A stretch of DNA of 13,892 bases from a bacterium (GTDB lineage Bacteria > Verrucomicrobiota > Verrucomicrobiia > Limisphaerales > J093): the NCBI GenBank assembly GCA_021784265.1, contig JAJXTA010000013.1, positions 1 through 13,892 on the forward strand, written 5' to 3'. The notes under the pieces were generated by a model, which did no database searches, was not told where the DNA came from, and saw only the letters and a program-made list of their open reading frames with translations. This document shows positions 1-6,867 of this stretch, one piece after another (positions within the stretch are counted from its first letter, which is position 1; each line of letters starts with the position of its first letter). Made by a program: the position numbers and the translations under genes.

Positions 1-1333
1 CGGACTTGCCCGCCAGGAGTTCCGGCGCCATATACATTTGGGTACCGGTCGGGAAGGCCAGGGTTTGGGTGAAGCCGAGTTTGGTTATCGTTACCAACGC
101 CTCCTGCGATACCACTTGCCCGATCCCAAAGTCCGTCAGCCGCACCTGCAGCCGGCCTTCGCCTAGCTCATTGATCAAGATATTGCTCGGTTTGACGTCA
201 CGATGCAGCACGCCAGCGTTGTGGGCCGTGTGCAGCGCTTCGGCGGCTTGCGCCACAATCTCCAGCCGCGTCGCCAGCGGGATGTGCTCGCAGCCCCCGC
301 AGGCCGCCGCCCATCCCCGCAGGTCGCCGCCGGCGGCATAATCCATGAGCAGGTAGTAGGGCGGGCGATCCAAACACACGTCGTACACACTGACGATGTT
401 CGCATGGTCACCGATCCGCTCGCGGAGAACGCGGAAGATCGTCACCTCCCGTTTGAGGGAACGGACCCGATCGGCACGAAAGCAGAATTTGAAGACGCGG
501 AGGTCTTTGAGCGTCACATGCCGCCCCAGCCAAACCTCGCCAAATCCGCCCTCACCCAGGCGCTTTTCGAGGACCCACTTGGTTTCCGGGACGGTTTGAC
601 CCACCGCTGGACGCCATCCGGGCACCGCCTCGCTGTCGGCGGAGACGAAGCGCCGTGCTTTCTCCGAATCATGCGGCGGTTTGAGGGCAGCGGCCCCCTC
701 CTCGCCCACCTCACAGACCTCGATCGGCTCCTCGACCCCCTTGAGCGCATAGGGGCCGTGGTTCATCCAAGCGAGGCTCCCCAAGCCCTCAAGGTCTTGC
801 CCCTTAAGAACTTGTCGAGCGTGATCGAAGGCCGCGCGCGTCAGCAACACCTGGTCTCCCGCCGACAAGGACATCACGCGGGCGGTGATGTCCACCTGCA
901 AGCCGTAGAGGTCCTTGCCGGGCGAGCCATCCGGCCGTTTCTCGATGAGCACTTCGCCCACGTGAATCCCCACCCGATCCGTCACCAGGCGATTGGCTTC
1001 TCGGCTGAAGCGGCGCAGCTCGGCTTGCAGCGTAAGGGCGAAGCGGAGGGCGTCAGAAGGCTTGGCGAAAACCAGGAAGAAGGAGTCACCCGCCCGTTCG
1101 ATCTCCTCACCGTCAGGAAACCGGGCCAGGGTCTGGCGGACGAGCGCGTGGTGGCCCCGCAGCAGGGCGGTGGCCTGATCATCGCCCAGGCTCTGCTTGA
1201 TCTGCGTCGAGCCGACGATATCGGTAAAGACCAAGCTGAGCAGGGCGACCCGGTGGCGGCGCTGAAAGGCCTCCACTCGTGCGCGCGGTTCCGCCGTGAG
1301 GGCGCCCGCTAGATCTGGCGCAGACGACTGCAC
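1..1333 (-). CDS. Class III nucleotidyl cyclase domain fused to Ser/Thr protein kinase (3' end beyond window)
   Basis: The minus strand reads as one open frame with no stop up to the left edge. Numbering is from the GTG at 1333. Residues about 30-200 form a class III adenylate/guanylate cyclase domain. It has the first metal Asp in FTDIVGST (D38), the second in ERAGDSFF (D83), then GIHVGE and DLYGLQVDITARVMS with Arg152. Residues from about 255 onward are a Hanks-type kinase. It has the glycine loop GEGGFGEVW (from 260), Lys282 in VFKFCF, HRDVKPSN (catalytic D379), DFG (D401) and MYMAPELL, and is cut off just after the APE motif. It would bind ATP and phosphorylate Ser/Thr, and may cyclise a nucleotide. 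No transmembrane segment is visible in the part present. The Asn usual in the cyclase motif VNxAAR is Asp148. The start is uncertain: GTG 1333 gives only a few untranslated bases if the motif at 1350-1364 is the promoter, so GTG 1276 is an alternative. Confidence 0.9.
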   Translation of the reverse strand, partial: MQSSAPDLAGALTAEPRARVEAFQRRHRVALLSLVFTDIVGSTQIKQSLGDDQATALLRGHHALVRQTLARFPDGEEIERAGDSFFLVFAKPSDALRFALTLQAELRRFSREANRLVTDRVGIHVGEVLIEKRPDGSPGKDLYGLQVDITARVMSLSAGDQVLLTRAAFDHARQVLKGQDLEGLGSLAWMNHGPYALKGVEEPIEVCEVGEEGAAALKPPHDSEKARRFVSADSEAVPGWRPAVGQTVPETKWVLEKRLGEGGFGEVWLGRHVTLKDLRVFKFCFRADRVRSLKREVTIFRVLRERIGDHANIVSVYDVCLDRPPYYLLMDYAAGGDLRGWAAACGGCEHIPLATRLEIVAQAAEALHTAHNAGVLHRDVKPSNILINELGEGRLQVRLTDFGIGQVVSQEALVTITKLGFTQTLAFPTGTQMYMAPELLAGKS

Positions 1334-1349
1334 AAGCCTGCAATAAGTT

Positions 1350-1364
1350 GCATAAAATGTGCCA
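1350..1364 (-). promoter_or_regulatory. Sigma-54-like -24/-12 promoter motif before cyclase-kinase
   Basis: The minus strand reads TGGCACATTTTATGC. The GG and GC dinucleotides are ten bases apart, as in the sigma-54 consensus TGGCAYRNNNNTTGC; the only departure in the conserved part is A for T in the -12 box. It lies 16 nt before GTG 1333, which would leave a 5' leader of only a few bases. Two near-identical copies precede the giant secreted-protein gene. No sigma-54 activator gene is visible in the window. A sigma-70 -10 element using TTATGC is the main alternative. Confidence 0.5.
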
Positions 1365-1513
1365 ACCCGCAGACAAATCCGCGCCGGCACCCCCTGGACG
1401 CACCCGTGGGCCGCCTACGTCACATCCCCACGGGATCGATCAGCAAACACCGCCCCTGCCGCGTCCTTCGGACGCCCCTCAATCCTTCGACGGTGTGGGC
1501 GGCGTGTCGATTC

Positions 1514-1535
1514 AAAAGGCGCCCCTGAACAGGGG
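1514..1535 (-). terminator. Possible intrinsic terminator of the pilin-like gene
   Basis: Bases 1522-1535 form the inverted repeat CCCCTG-AA-CAGGGG. On the minus strand it is followed after four bases by TTTT (1517-1514). It would end transcripts from the pilin-like gene, but it lies about 165 bp past that stop codon and the T-run is short and separated from the stem. Weak call. Confidence 0.3.
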
Positions 1536-1701
1536 GCCCCCAACCAGGACGGCTCACACCCCAGCCAGCGGGAGCAGGCATGCGCCCGCCCCTCGGCTGC
1601 GGCGGCAGGCCTGGGGATGCGTGCGACGGAGTGGTCCCTCTGCCGCCTCCGGGCGCGTGGGTGGCGGCGGCCCCGGTTCGATAGCTGGACAGAACCTCGG
1701 C

Positions 1702-2544
1702 CTACTGGTTGGTGACGACGTTGATCTTGTAGAAGAGCACCCAGTTGCCGGTCATTGACCCTACGTCGATCGTGGCCTTGGCGTTGCCCAGGTTGAACGG
1801 GCGCCACTCGACATGGCCGTCTTCGAAGAGGAAATTGCCTCCGGTCGGGCACCCGGCCCGGCCCCGGTGGTTGGCGGTGGGGACGGTCTTGTTGTCGGAG
1901 GTGGTGTACCAGGTGACGTCGCCGCGGTTGAGGTTGAGGCTCCAGGTGCCCACCCCTTGGAGGCGGTCGATCAACGTCGGGGCGTTGGCGTAAACGCCCC
2001 CCAACTTCTTGCGAAAGTGCCACCCGCCAATGCCGTTGGCGTTGTAGTTCCAGGTGCCGGAGGCGCGCCCGGGCAGATAGAAGTAGCCGGTCAGGATCGG
2101 TTTGCTTTCCGAGGCTGGGTCATCATTGCGCCACAGATCGGCCAGCCGATGCCATTTGTCGGTGGGACAAAAGATCAAGTTAAACTTATCTTTCTCCGTC
2201 GTGGTTTTCACGTCTCGGATGAGGTAACCGGCCCAGAACTTGGCCATGTTGGTGCCCATCCAACTGAGGTCATAACCGTCGCTATTATCGGGGAAGGAAT
2301 CGTTGCAGTCGTTGGCATACATCTGGAGCGCCACGCCCCACTGCCGACAGTTGCTTTGACACAAGGCGCGGTCCGCCTTGGCCTTGGCTTGGCTGAGGGC
2401 CGGCAACAACAGGGAGGCCAAGATGGCGATGATAGCGACCACCACCAGGAGTTCGATTAACGTGAATCCGATCCCCGGCCCGCGTTGATCCGCTGGGGTC
2501 AACCTTCCTCCGGGCTTGAACGGGGGCTGCACGCGCATGTTCAT
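1702..2544 (-). CDS. Pseudopilin-like secreted protein with N-terminal prepilin cleavage/methylation motif
   Basis: This 280-residue protein starts with a 26-residue basic leader ending in G26. It continues [24 protein letters not shown], the type IV prepilin/pseudopilin signal, with the conserved Glu at position 5 of the mature protein (E31). A prepilin peptidase would cut between G26 and F27, leaving an N-terminal helix that anchors in the inner membrane or assembles into a pilus-like fibre. The globular part has four cysteines and a C-terminal '[12 protein letters not shown]' stretch like the H-X9-DG proteins common in Planctomycetes and Verrucomicrobia. Such proteins occur in large paralogous sets of unclear role, and I cannot assign a specific secretion system. 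The start is supported by AAGGAAGG 7 nt upstream. It is transcribed divergently from the URO-D-like gene. Confidence 0.9.
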   Translation of the reverse strand: MNMRVQPPFKPGGRLTPADQRGPGIGFTLIELLVVVAIIAILASLLLPALSQAKAKADRALCQSNCRQWGVALQMYANDCNDSFPDNSDGYDLSWMGTNMAKFWAGYLIRDVKTTTEKDKFNLIFCPTDKWHRLADLWRNDDPASESKPILTGYFYLPGRASGTWNYNANGIGGWHFRKKLGGVYANAPTLIDRLQGVGTWSLNLNRGDVTWYTTSDNKTVPTANHRGRAGCPTGGNFLFEDGHVEWRPFNLGNAKATIDVGSMTGNWVLFYKINVVTNQ

Positions 2545-2551
2545 GGTTCGA

Positions 2552-2559
2552 CCTTCCTT
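2552..2559 (-). promoter_or_regulatory. Shine-Dalgarno of the pilin-like gene
   Basis: The minus strand has AAGGAAGG ending 7 nt before the ATG at 2544. It is one of the clearer ribosome-binding sites in the window and selects this ATG over the second ATG two codons later. Confidence 0.7.
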
Positions 2560-2577
2560 AAAGGGTTACTACGATCT

Positions 2578-2606
2578 ATCCTGCCATAGGCTAGGCGGTC
2601 CGTCAA
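2578..2606 (-). promoter_or_regulatory. Possible sigma-70 promoter of the pilin-like gene
   Basis: On the minus strand TTGACG (2606-2601) and CAGGAT (2583-2578) are separated by 17 bp. The -35 box is good and the -10 box matches TATAAT at only three positions. Transcription would begin near 2571, leaving a short leader that includes the Shine-Dalgarno. Confidence 0.3.
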
Positions 2607-2631
2607 CCCCGATCTCGGCCGCCCTGATTGC

Positions 2632-2643
2632 GGTTGCGCAACC
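2632..2643. promoter_or_regulatory. 12-bp perfect palindrome GGTTGCGCAACC before the URO-D/kinase operon
   Basis: GGTTGCGCAACC is identical on both strands and ends 14 bases before the ATG at 2658. It sits in the 113-bp divergent gap between the pilin-like gene and the URO-D-like gene. Its position suits an operator for a dimeric regulator, but no partner is identified. Confidence 0.35.
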
Positions 2644-2657
2644 CCCCAGGGCCCTCC

Positions 2658-3692
2658 ATGATGCCGCCCATGAAAGGATGCGACCGTGTGCTGGCCCACT
2701 TGGCGGGCAAACCCGTGGACTGCCTGCCGCTCATGCCGATCACCATGATGTTCGCTACCGACCAACTCGGCCGCCCGTACCGCGAGTACGCCACCGATTA
2801 CCGGGTCTTGGTCGAAGCCCAGATTCTCACCGCCGAGCGGTTCGACTTCGATTATGTCTCCTGCATCTCCGACCCGGCGCGGGAAGCGGCCGACTGCGGC
2901 GCCGCGGTGGCGTTCTTTGACAACCAGCCCCCGGCTTTGGTGGAGGACCAAGCCCGGCTGGCCGACAAGAAGGACCTGGCCCACCTCCGGGTGCCTGATC
3001 CGTTGGCCGGCGGCCGCATGCAGGACCGGGTCCAGGCCGCCGGCCTGTTCCGCGAGAAGGTCGGCGGCGACAAACTTATCGAGGGATGGATCGAGGGGCC
3101 GTGCGCCGAGGCGGCGGACTTGCGCGGCATCAACGCCCTCATGACCGATTTCTTCGACGACCCGGGCTTTGTCCGCGATTTGTTCGCGTTCGTGGTGGAG
3201 ATGGAGCTGCGGTTCGCCCGGGCGCAAGTCGCGGCCGGGGTGGACCTGATCGGGGTCGGAGACGCGGCGGCCTCGTTGGTCGGCCCGCAACTGTACCAAG
3301 ACTTCGTCTGGCCGTACGAGCGGAAGCTGGTGGACGGCCTCCATCAAATGGGCACACGCGCGCGGCTGCACATCTGCGGCAACACCCGCCGCCTCTTGGG
3401 CGGCATGGGCCGGCTGGGCTGCGAGATCGTGGACTTGGATTACCCCTCCCCCTTGGCCGAGGGCCGGGCGCAGATGGGGCCGGATCAGGTGCTGCTCGGC
3501 AACCTCAACCCGGTCCGCGTCCTGCGCGACGGCTCGCCCGAGGGGGTGACCAAGGCCATTCGCGAGTGCCATGCCCAAGCCGGGGCACGGTACATCGTCG
3601 GGGCCGGCTGCGAGGTGCCGCGCGACACGCCGGTGGCCAATGTCCGGGCGCTGTGCGACTACGCCCGGGCCACCACGCCCGCGGCGCCATGA
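2658..3692 (+). CDS. Uroporphyrinogen decarboxylase-family protein, corrinoid methyltransferase (MtaA/MtbA)-like
   Basis: The 344-residue protein has the URO-D fold signature: an N-terminal 'DRVLAHLAGKPVDCLPLMP' stretch, a central 'IEGPCAEAADLRG' and a C-terminal 'YIVGAGCEVPRDTP'. It carries the zinc-binding pattern of the methylcobamide:thiol methyltransferases MtaA/MtbA, H238-x-C240 (HICGNT) plus C318. This favours methyl transfer between a corrinoid and a thiol over haem synthesis; the substrate is unknown. The enzyme would be cytoplasmic. The ATG at 2658 is chosen because an AGGG lies six bases upstream. The ATG codons at 2661 and 2670 are alternatives, and 2670 (MKGCDRVLA) best matches where family members usually begin. 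A TTG at 2628 would extend it. Its stop overlaps the start of the histidine kinase gene (ATGA), so the two are probably translationally coupled. No corrinoid protein or MtaB-like partner is in the window. Confidence 0.85.
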   Translation: MMPPMKGCDRVLAHLAGKPVDCLPLMPITMMFATDQLGRPYREYATDYRVLVEAQILTAERFDFDYVSCISDPAREAADCGAAVAFFDNQPPALVEDQARLADKKDLAHLRVPDPLAGGRMQDRVQAAGLFREKVGGDKLIEGWIEGPCAEAADLRGINALMTDFFDDPGFVRDLFAFVVEMELRFARAQVAAGVDLIGVGDAAASLVGPQLYQDFVWPYERKLVDGLHQMGTRARLHICGNTRRLLGGMGRLGCEIVDLDYPSPLAEGRAQMGPDQVLLGNLNPVRVLRDGSPEGVTKAIRECHAQAGARYIVGAGCEVPRDTPVANVRALCDYARATTPAAP

Positions 3693-5260
3693 GCCTGCCA
3701 CCCGGCCCGCAGGCCTCGCCCGGGGGGGAGCGCGAGGACGCCGCGGAGCAGCTTTCCCTCCTCCGGGCGGCGTTGGAGGCCTCCGCCAACGGCATCGTCA
3801 TCACCGACCGCCACGGGGCCATCGTTTGGTGTAACCGGGCCTATTGCCAGCTCAGTGGTTACCCCCGCCAGGAGGTCCTGGGACGCAACCCGCGCTTTCA
3901 GAAGTCCGGCCACCATCCCGCCGCGTTCTACCGCGGCTTGTGGCAGACGATCCTGGTCGGGCAGGTGTGGCAAGGCGAAATGATTAACCGCCGCAAGGAT
4001 GGGTCCGAGTATCCCGAGGAACAAACCATCACCCCCGTCCGCGATGGCGGCGGGCGGATTACCCACTTCATCGCCGTCAAGCAGGACATCAGCGACCGCC
4101 GCCGGCTGGAGAGCCAGTTGCGGCAGGCGCAGAAGATGGACGCCCTGGGGCAGTTGGCCGGCGGGGTGGCTCACGATTTCAACAACATCATGACGGTGGT
4201 CCGGGGCTACCTCGACCTCTTGAGCGCGCACACCGCTGCCGACCCGGAAAGTGCCGAGCTGATCCGCGAGGTCGCGGGGGCCGCCGAACGCGCCGGCAAT
4301 TTGACCCGCCAACTCCTGGCCTTCGGCAGCCGCCAGCCCATGCAGGCGCAGCCGGTGGACTTGGCGGCGCTGGTGGACAACTTGGTCAAGATGCTCCGGC
4401 GCCTCATTGGCGAGAACATTCTCCTGGAGGTCCATCACGGCACGGCCCTGCCCGCGCTCCAGGCGGACCCCGCCTTGCTCGAGCAGGCGCTGTTGAACCT
4501 GGCCGTCAACGCCCGCGATGCCATGCCGAACGGCGGCCGGCTCACGGTCACCACCGCCGCGGTCACGGTGGAGACCGCGCACGCCCTGCAACACCCGGCG
4601 GCCCGCCCCGGCCACTTTCTTCGCGTGACCGTCCAGGACACCGGGCACGGCATTGCCCCGGAAGTGTTGCCGCGCATTTTTGACCCCTTCTTCACCACCA
4701 AGCCTTCCGGCAGCAGCGCCGGGCTGGGGCTGGCAACGGTCCATGGGATCGTGCAGCAACACCGGGGCTGGATCGAGGTCGAGAGCCGCCAGGGGAGCGG
4801 CACGACGTTCCGGCTCTACCTCCCCGCCCGTCCCAACCCCGTCGCCCCGGCCAGCACCACGCCGATCAAACCCTTGCCCCGGCGCGGCTCCGGCACCGTC
4901 CTGGTGGTCGAAGACGAGGGGCCGGTCCGCGAGCTGGCGCGCCTGATCCTGGAACAGTTTGGCTATCAGGTCCTCGAGGCCACGACCGGGCAGCAAGCGC
5001 TGGACGCCTGGGGCGCGCACCCCGGCCCCATCGATCTCTTACTGGCGGATGTCGTGCTGCCGGGCGACCTGGACGGCCGGGCCTTGGCCAAGCGCTTGCG
5101 GACCGACCGGCCGGGGCTTCCGGTGATCCTCACCAGCGGCTATAGCACCACCTTGGTCACCAAGGACCTTCGCCCTGAAGAAGGCATCCGCCTGCTCCAA
5201 AAACCGTTCACGCCCACCATGCTCCTTCAAACCGTGCAGGAATGCCTCGATGCCCAATGA
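3689..5260 (+). CDS. PAS-domain hybrid sensor histidine kinase with C-terminal receiver
   Basis: The 523-residue protein contains four domains in order. A PAS domain (about 26-145) starts 'LEASANGIVITDRHGAIVW' and ends in a PAC-like 'AVKQDISDRR'. A HisKA dimerisation domain carries the phospho-accepting His162 in VAHDFNN. The ATPase domain has the N box NLAVNARDAM (N274), DTGHGI (D317) and GLGLATV. A receiver domain (about 400-520) has acidic E408/D409, phospho-acceptor D454 in LLADVVLPG and Lys505 in LLQKPF. No transmembrane helix or signal peptide is visible, so it is probably a soluble cytoplasmic sensor. The PAS has GRNPRF where LOV photoreceptors have GxNCRF, so the photoactive Cys is absent. 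It has no output domain, so phosphate should pass to a partner outside the window. Its ATG overlaps the stop of the URO-D-like gene; numerous upstream in-frame codons are only read-through in the other gene's sequence. Confidence 0.93.
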   Translation: MSLPPGPQASPGGEREDAAEQLSLLRAALEASANGIVITDRHGAIVWCNRAYCQLSGYPRQEVLGRNPRFQKSGHHPAAFYRGLWQTILVGQVWQGEMINRRKDGSEYPEEQTITPVRDGGGRITHFIAVKQDISDRRRLESQLRQAQKMDALGQLAGGVAHDFNNIMTVVRGYLDLLSAHTAADPESAELIREVAGAAERAGNLTRQLLAFGSRQPMQAQPVDLAALVDNLVKMLRRLIGENILLEVHHGTALPALQADPALLEQALLNLAVNARDAMPNGGRLTVTTAAVTVETAHALQHPAARPGHFLRVTVQDTGHGIAPEVLPRIFDPFFTTKPSGSSAGLGLATVHGIVQQHRGWIEVESRQGSGTTFRLYLPARPNPVAPASTTPIKPLPRRGSGTVLVVEDEGPVRELARLILEQFGYQVLEATTGQQALDAWGAHPGPIDLLLADVVLPGDLDGRALAKRLRTDRPGLPVILTSGYSTTLVTKDLRPEEGIRLLQKPFTPTMLLQTVQECLDAQ

Positions 5261-5263
5261 GGG

Positions 5264-5278
5264 CCGGCCGGCGGCCGG
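5264..5278 (+). terminator. GC hairpin directly after the histidine kinase stop
   Basis: CCGGCC (5264-5269) and GGCCGG (5273-5278) form a 6-bp all-GC stem with a 3-nt loop, three bases after the TGA. No T-run follows, so it is at best a weak or factor-assisted terminator or a stabilising 3' hairpin. Confidence 0.3.
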
Positions 5279-5335
5279 GTCCGTCACGTTCCCAACCCTG
5301 CCGGTGACAACGTGCAACCACTCCCGCACCGCGCC

Positions 5336-5351
5336 GATCGGTTCGCCGATC
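5336..5351. repeat. Short perfect inverted repeat with TTCG loop
   Basis: GATCGG (5336-5341), TTCG, CCGATC (5346-5351): a 6-bp stem with a UUCG tetraloop on plus-strand RNA. It lies in the convergent gap between the histidine kinase and NHL genes, along with the spaced arms CACGTT (5285-5290) and AACGTG (5309-5314). Confidence 0.4.
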
Positions 5352-5468
5352 CGGCCGGGCAGACCCGCCGTTGGTCGGAAGCCCAAGTGATGTTTGAAAA
5401 CCGACGGGGTGGCTTCGGTGGCGCGAGCGCCGCGGGCACCGTGCTCGGCGGGAGACACCGGAACTTCA

Positions 5469-5508
5469 CGGACAAGTTGATGCGGCGTACGCCGGTCCAA
5501 CTTGTCCG
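5469..5508. repeat. 40-bp centre-symmetric palindrome between convergent genes
   Basis: The outer arms CGGACAAGTTG (5469-5479) and CAACTTGTCCG (5498-5508) are perfectly complementary over 11 bp. Nested at exactly the same centre is the perfect 12-bp palindrome CGGCGTACGCCG (5483-5494). The two are separated by a 3-by-3 mismatch. The element lies 15 bp past the stop of the NHL gene and 208 bp past the kinase stop. It could act as a bidirectional terminator, a REP-like element or a protein-binding site. No T-run follows on either strand. Confidence 0.6.
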
Positions 5509-5522
5509 AGCCTGCCGGGGGC

Positions 5523-6848
5523 TCAGGGCGCGAGTTCGAGGCGGTAGAAGCGGGCTGGGCCATCGCCGGGGGCCGCATCGAGCAGGAGGGCTTGACCGGT
5601 GAAGTTGCTGAAGGTTTGCCAGGGGGTCCAGGCGGTCAGGTTGGTCGAGATGTCGATGTGGAAGCCCAGCCCGTTGCCCGCCCCCGTCAGGGCCAACGCC
5701 ACCGCCCCGTCGGCGGTCCGTGGGGGATTGGCAAAACCCAGTTGCGGCAACACCACCGGCACCCCCTTGCGAATCACGCTGTTGCCCGTGTCGGCTGTGT
5801 ACAGGTTGCCCTCCAGATCCATGGCCAAGCCTCTCGGGTAGAAGAGCCATGCCCCAATCCCCAAACCATCGCGAAAGAGCTCGTTGTCGCCCCCGACAAG
5901 CACACCTGCAATCGTGCTAACGCTCCCACCCGGGGCGATTCTCCGGATCAGGCCGTGCCCGAAATAGAACAGGCTGCCTACGTCCGCCACGTAAACGTTC
6001 TCGTTGGCGTCCACTGCGATCCCAGTCGGGCCCAGGAATCGGGCGGCGCCTCCGACGCCATCAGTGCTCGCGAACGACCCCGCGAAACCCGCCACGGTGC
6101 TGACGAGACCCGCCGGGGTAATCTCCCGAATCGTCCCGTTCCCTGTATCGGCCACAAAGACGTTGCCGTGCCCATCCACCGTCACGCCCTGCGGCGCATT
6201 GAACCGCGCCAGGCTGCCCACTCCGTCGGCGCTGCCGGCGGTTCCGGCCCGTCCAGCCAGCGTCGTAACCAACCCTGTCGGCGTGATCTTCCGGATCGTG
6301 CTGTTGCCGGTATCCGCCACATAGACATTCCCCGTAGCGTCCACCGCCAAGCCGTGGGGCTGGTTGAACCGCGCCACCGCCCCCACACCGTCGGCGCCTC
6401 CGGGGTACCCATTCAGACCGGCCAGGGCGCTCACCGCGCCGGTGGGGGCGATCTCGCGAATCGTGTCGTTCCCCGTGTCGGCGACAAAGATGGTGCCCGC
6501 GGCGTCCACCGCGATGCCCGAGGGGCGGTTGAACGGCACGGCACCTCCCAGCGGCAGGGCCAAGCTGGCAACCCCGGCCGGGGTGACCCTCCGAATCGCG
6601 TTGTTCAAGGTGTCGGCGACGTAAACGTTGCCGCCACCGTCCACCACCACCGCTCCCGGCCGACTGAAGAGCGCGCTGCTGCCCAGCCCGGCGGCGTAGC
6701 CCGGGAACCCAGGTCGGCCCGCCAGGGTGGAAACCCGCAGAAGGACTGCCGGCGACCCCAACATGTTCGTGACTAGGCTCTGAGCCCAAACGCTGCCGGA
6801 GATCGACCCAACCAGGATGGTAGCCGGGAGGAGGAAACCTGCGTTCAT
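5523..6848 (-). CDS. Secreted NHL-repeat beta-propeller protein
   Basis: This 441-residue protein begins with a hydrophobic signal peptide (cleavage likely after A22 in SVWAQ). Six NHL-type repeats follow between about 58 and 370. Each has the pattern 'RFNxPxGLAVDxxGNVYVADTGNxTIRKITPxG', and together they are enough for one six-bladed propeller. Blade five (about 270-315) carries an insertion, 'GSLFYFGHG', where the others have 'TGNxT'. The C-terminal tail (about 395-441) with STNLTAWTPW and FYRLELAP resembles the beta-rich ends of many verrucomicrobial exported proteins. NHL propellers usually bind proteins or ligands, and no catalytic residues are evident. Its ATG lies 19 nt after the stop of the giant secreted protein, so the two are likely co-transcribed. 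The Shine-Dalgarno is poor: GAGGGA overlaps the upstream stop and is further away than usual. Confidence 0.9.
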   Translation of the reverse strand: MNAGFLLPATILVGSISGSVWAQSLVTNMLGSPAVLLRVSTLAGRPGFPGYAAGLGSSALFSRPGAVVVDGGGNVYVADTLNNAIRRVTPAGVASLALPLGGAVPFNRPSGIAVDAAGTIFVADTGNDTIREIAPTGAVSALAGLNGYPGGADGVGAVARFNQPHGLAVDATGNVYVADTGNSTIRKITPTGLVTTLAGRAGTAGSADGVGSLARFNAPQGVTVDGHGNVFVADTGNGTIREITPAGLVSTVAGFAGSFASTDGVGGAARFLGPTGIAVDANENVYVADVGSLFYFGHGLIRRIAPGGSVSTIAGVLVGGDNELFRDGLGIGAWLFYPRGLAMDLEGNLYTADTGNSVIRKGVPVVLPQLGFANPPRTADGAVALALTGAGNGLGFHIDISTNLTAWTPWQTFSNFTGQALLLDAAPGDGPARFYRLELAP

Positions 6849-6867
6849 ACAGCGCGATCAGTGTCCC

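Larger units (their letters stand above)
1334..1701. other. Intergenic region between pilin-like gene and cyclase-kinase gene
   Basis: These 368 bases lie downstream of the pilin-like gene and upstream of the cyclase-kinase gene, both on the minus strand. I see no credible coding sequence. The open frames here have no recognisable composition or family, and one is just an extension of the pilin shadow. The region holds a sigma-54-like motif (1350-1364), a 6-bp inverted repeat GCGTCC/GGACGC at 1461-1475, and a possible terminator hairpin at 1514-1535. The rest is GC-rich sequence with no structure I can name. Confidence 0.6.

Noticed and set aside
203..1312. Long plus-strand open frame of 369 codons
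   Set aside because: It lies opposite the cyclase-kinase gene, whose minus-strand frame shows complete catalytic motifs. The plus-strand translation matches no family.
1461..1475. GCGTCC-TTC-GGACGC hairpin as a terminator
   Set aside because: Neither strand has a T-run after the stem, and such short GC stems are expected by chance in this composition.
2541..3701. Minus-strand open frame of 386 codons
   Set aside because: Antisense to the URO-D-like gene. High GC keeps the opposite frame free of stops; composition is His/Arg/Gly-rich and uninformative.
3839..4100. Possible LOV blue-light sensor in the histidine kinase
   Set aside because: The PAS has GRNPRF where LOV domains need GxNCRF; without the flavin-binding Cys the photocycle is not expected.
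3659..5020. Minus-strand open frame of 453 codons
   Set aside because: Antisense to the histidine kinase, which has all its motifs on the plus strand.
5039..5578. Minus-strand open frame across the convergent gap
   Set aside because: Half of it overlaps the kinase receiver domain in antisense and the rest covers the inverted-repeat region. No family is recognised and no ribosome-binding site is visible.
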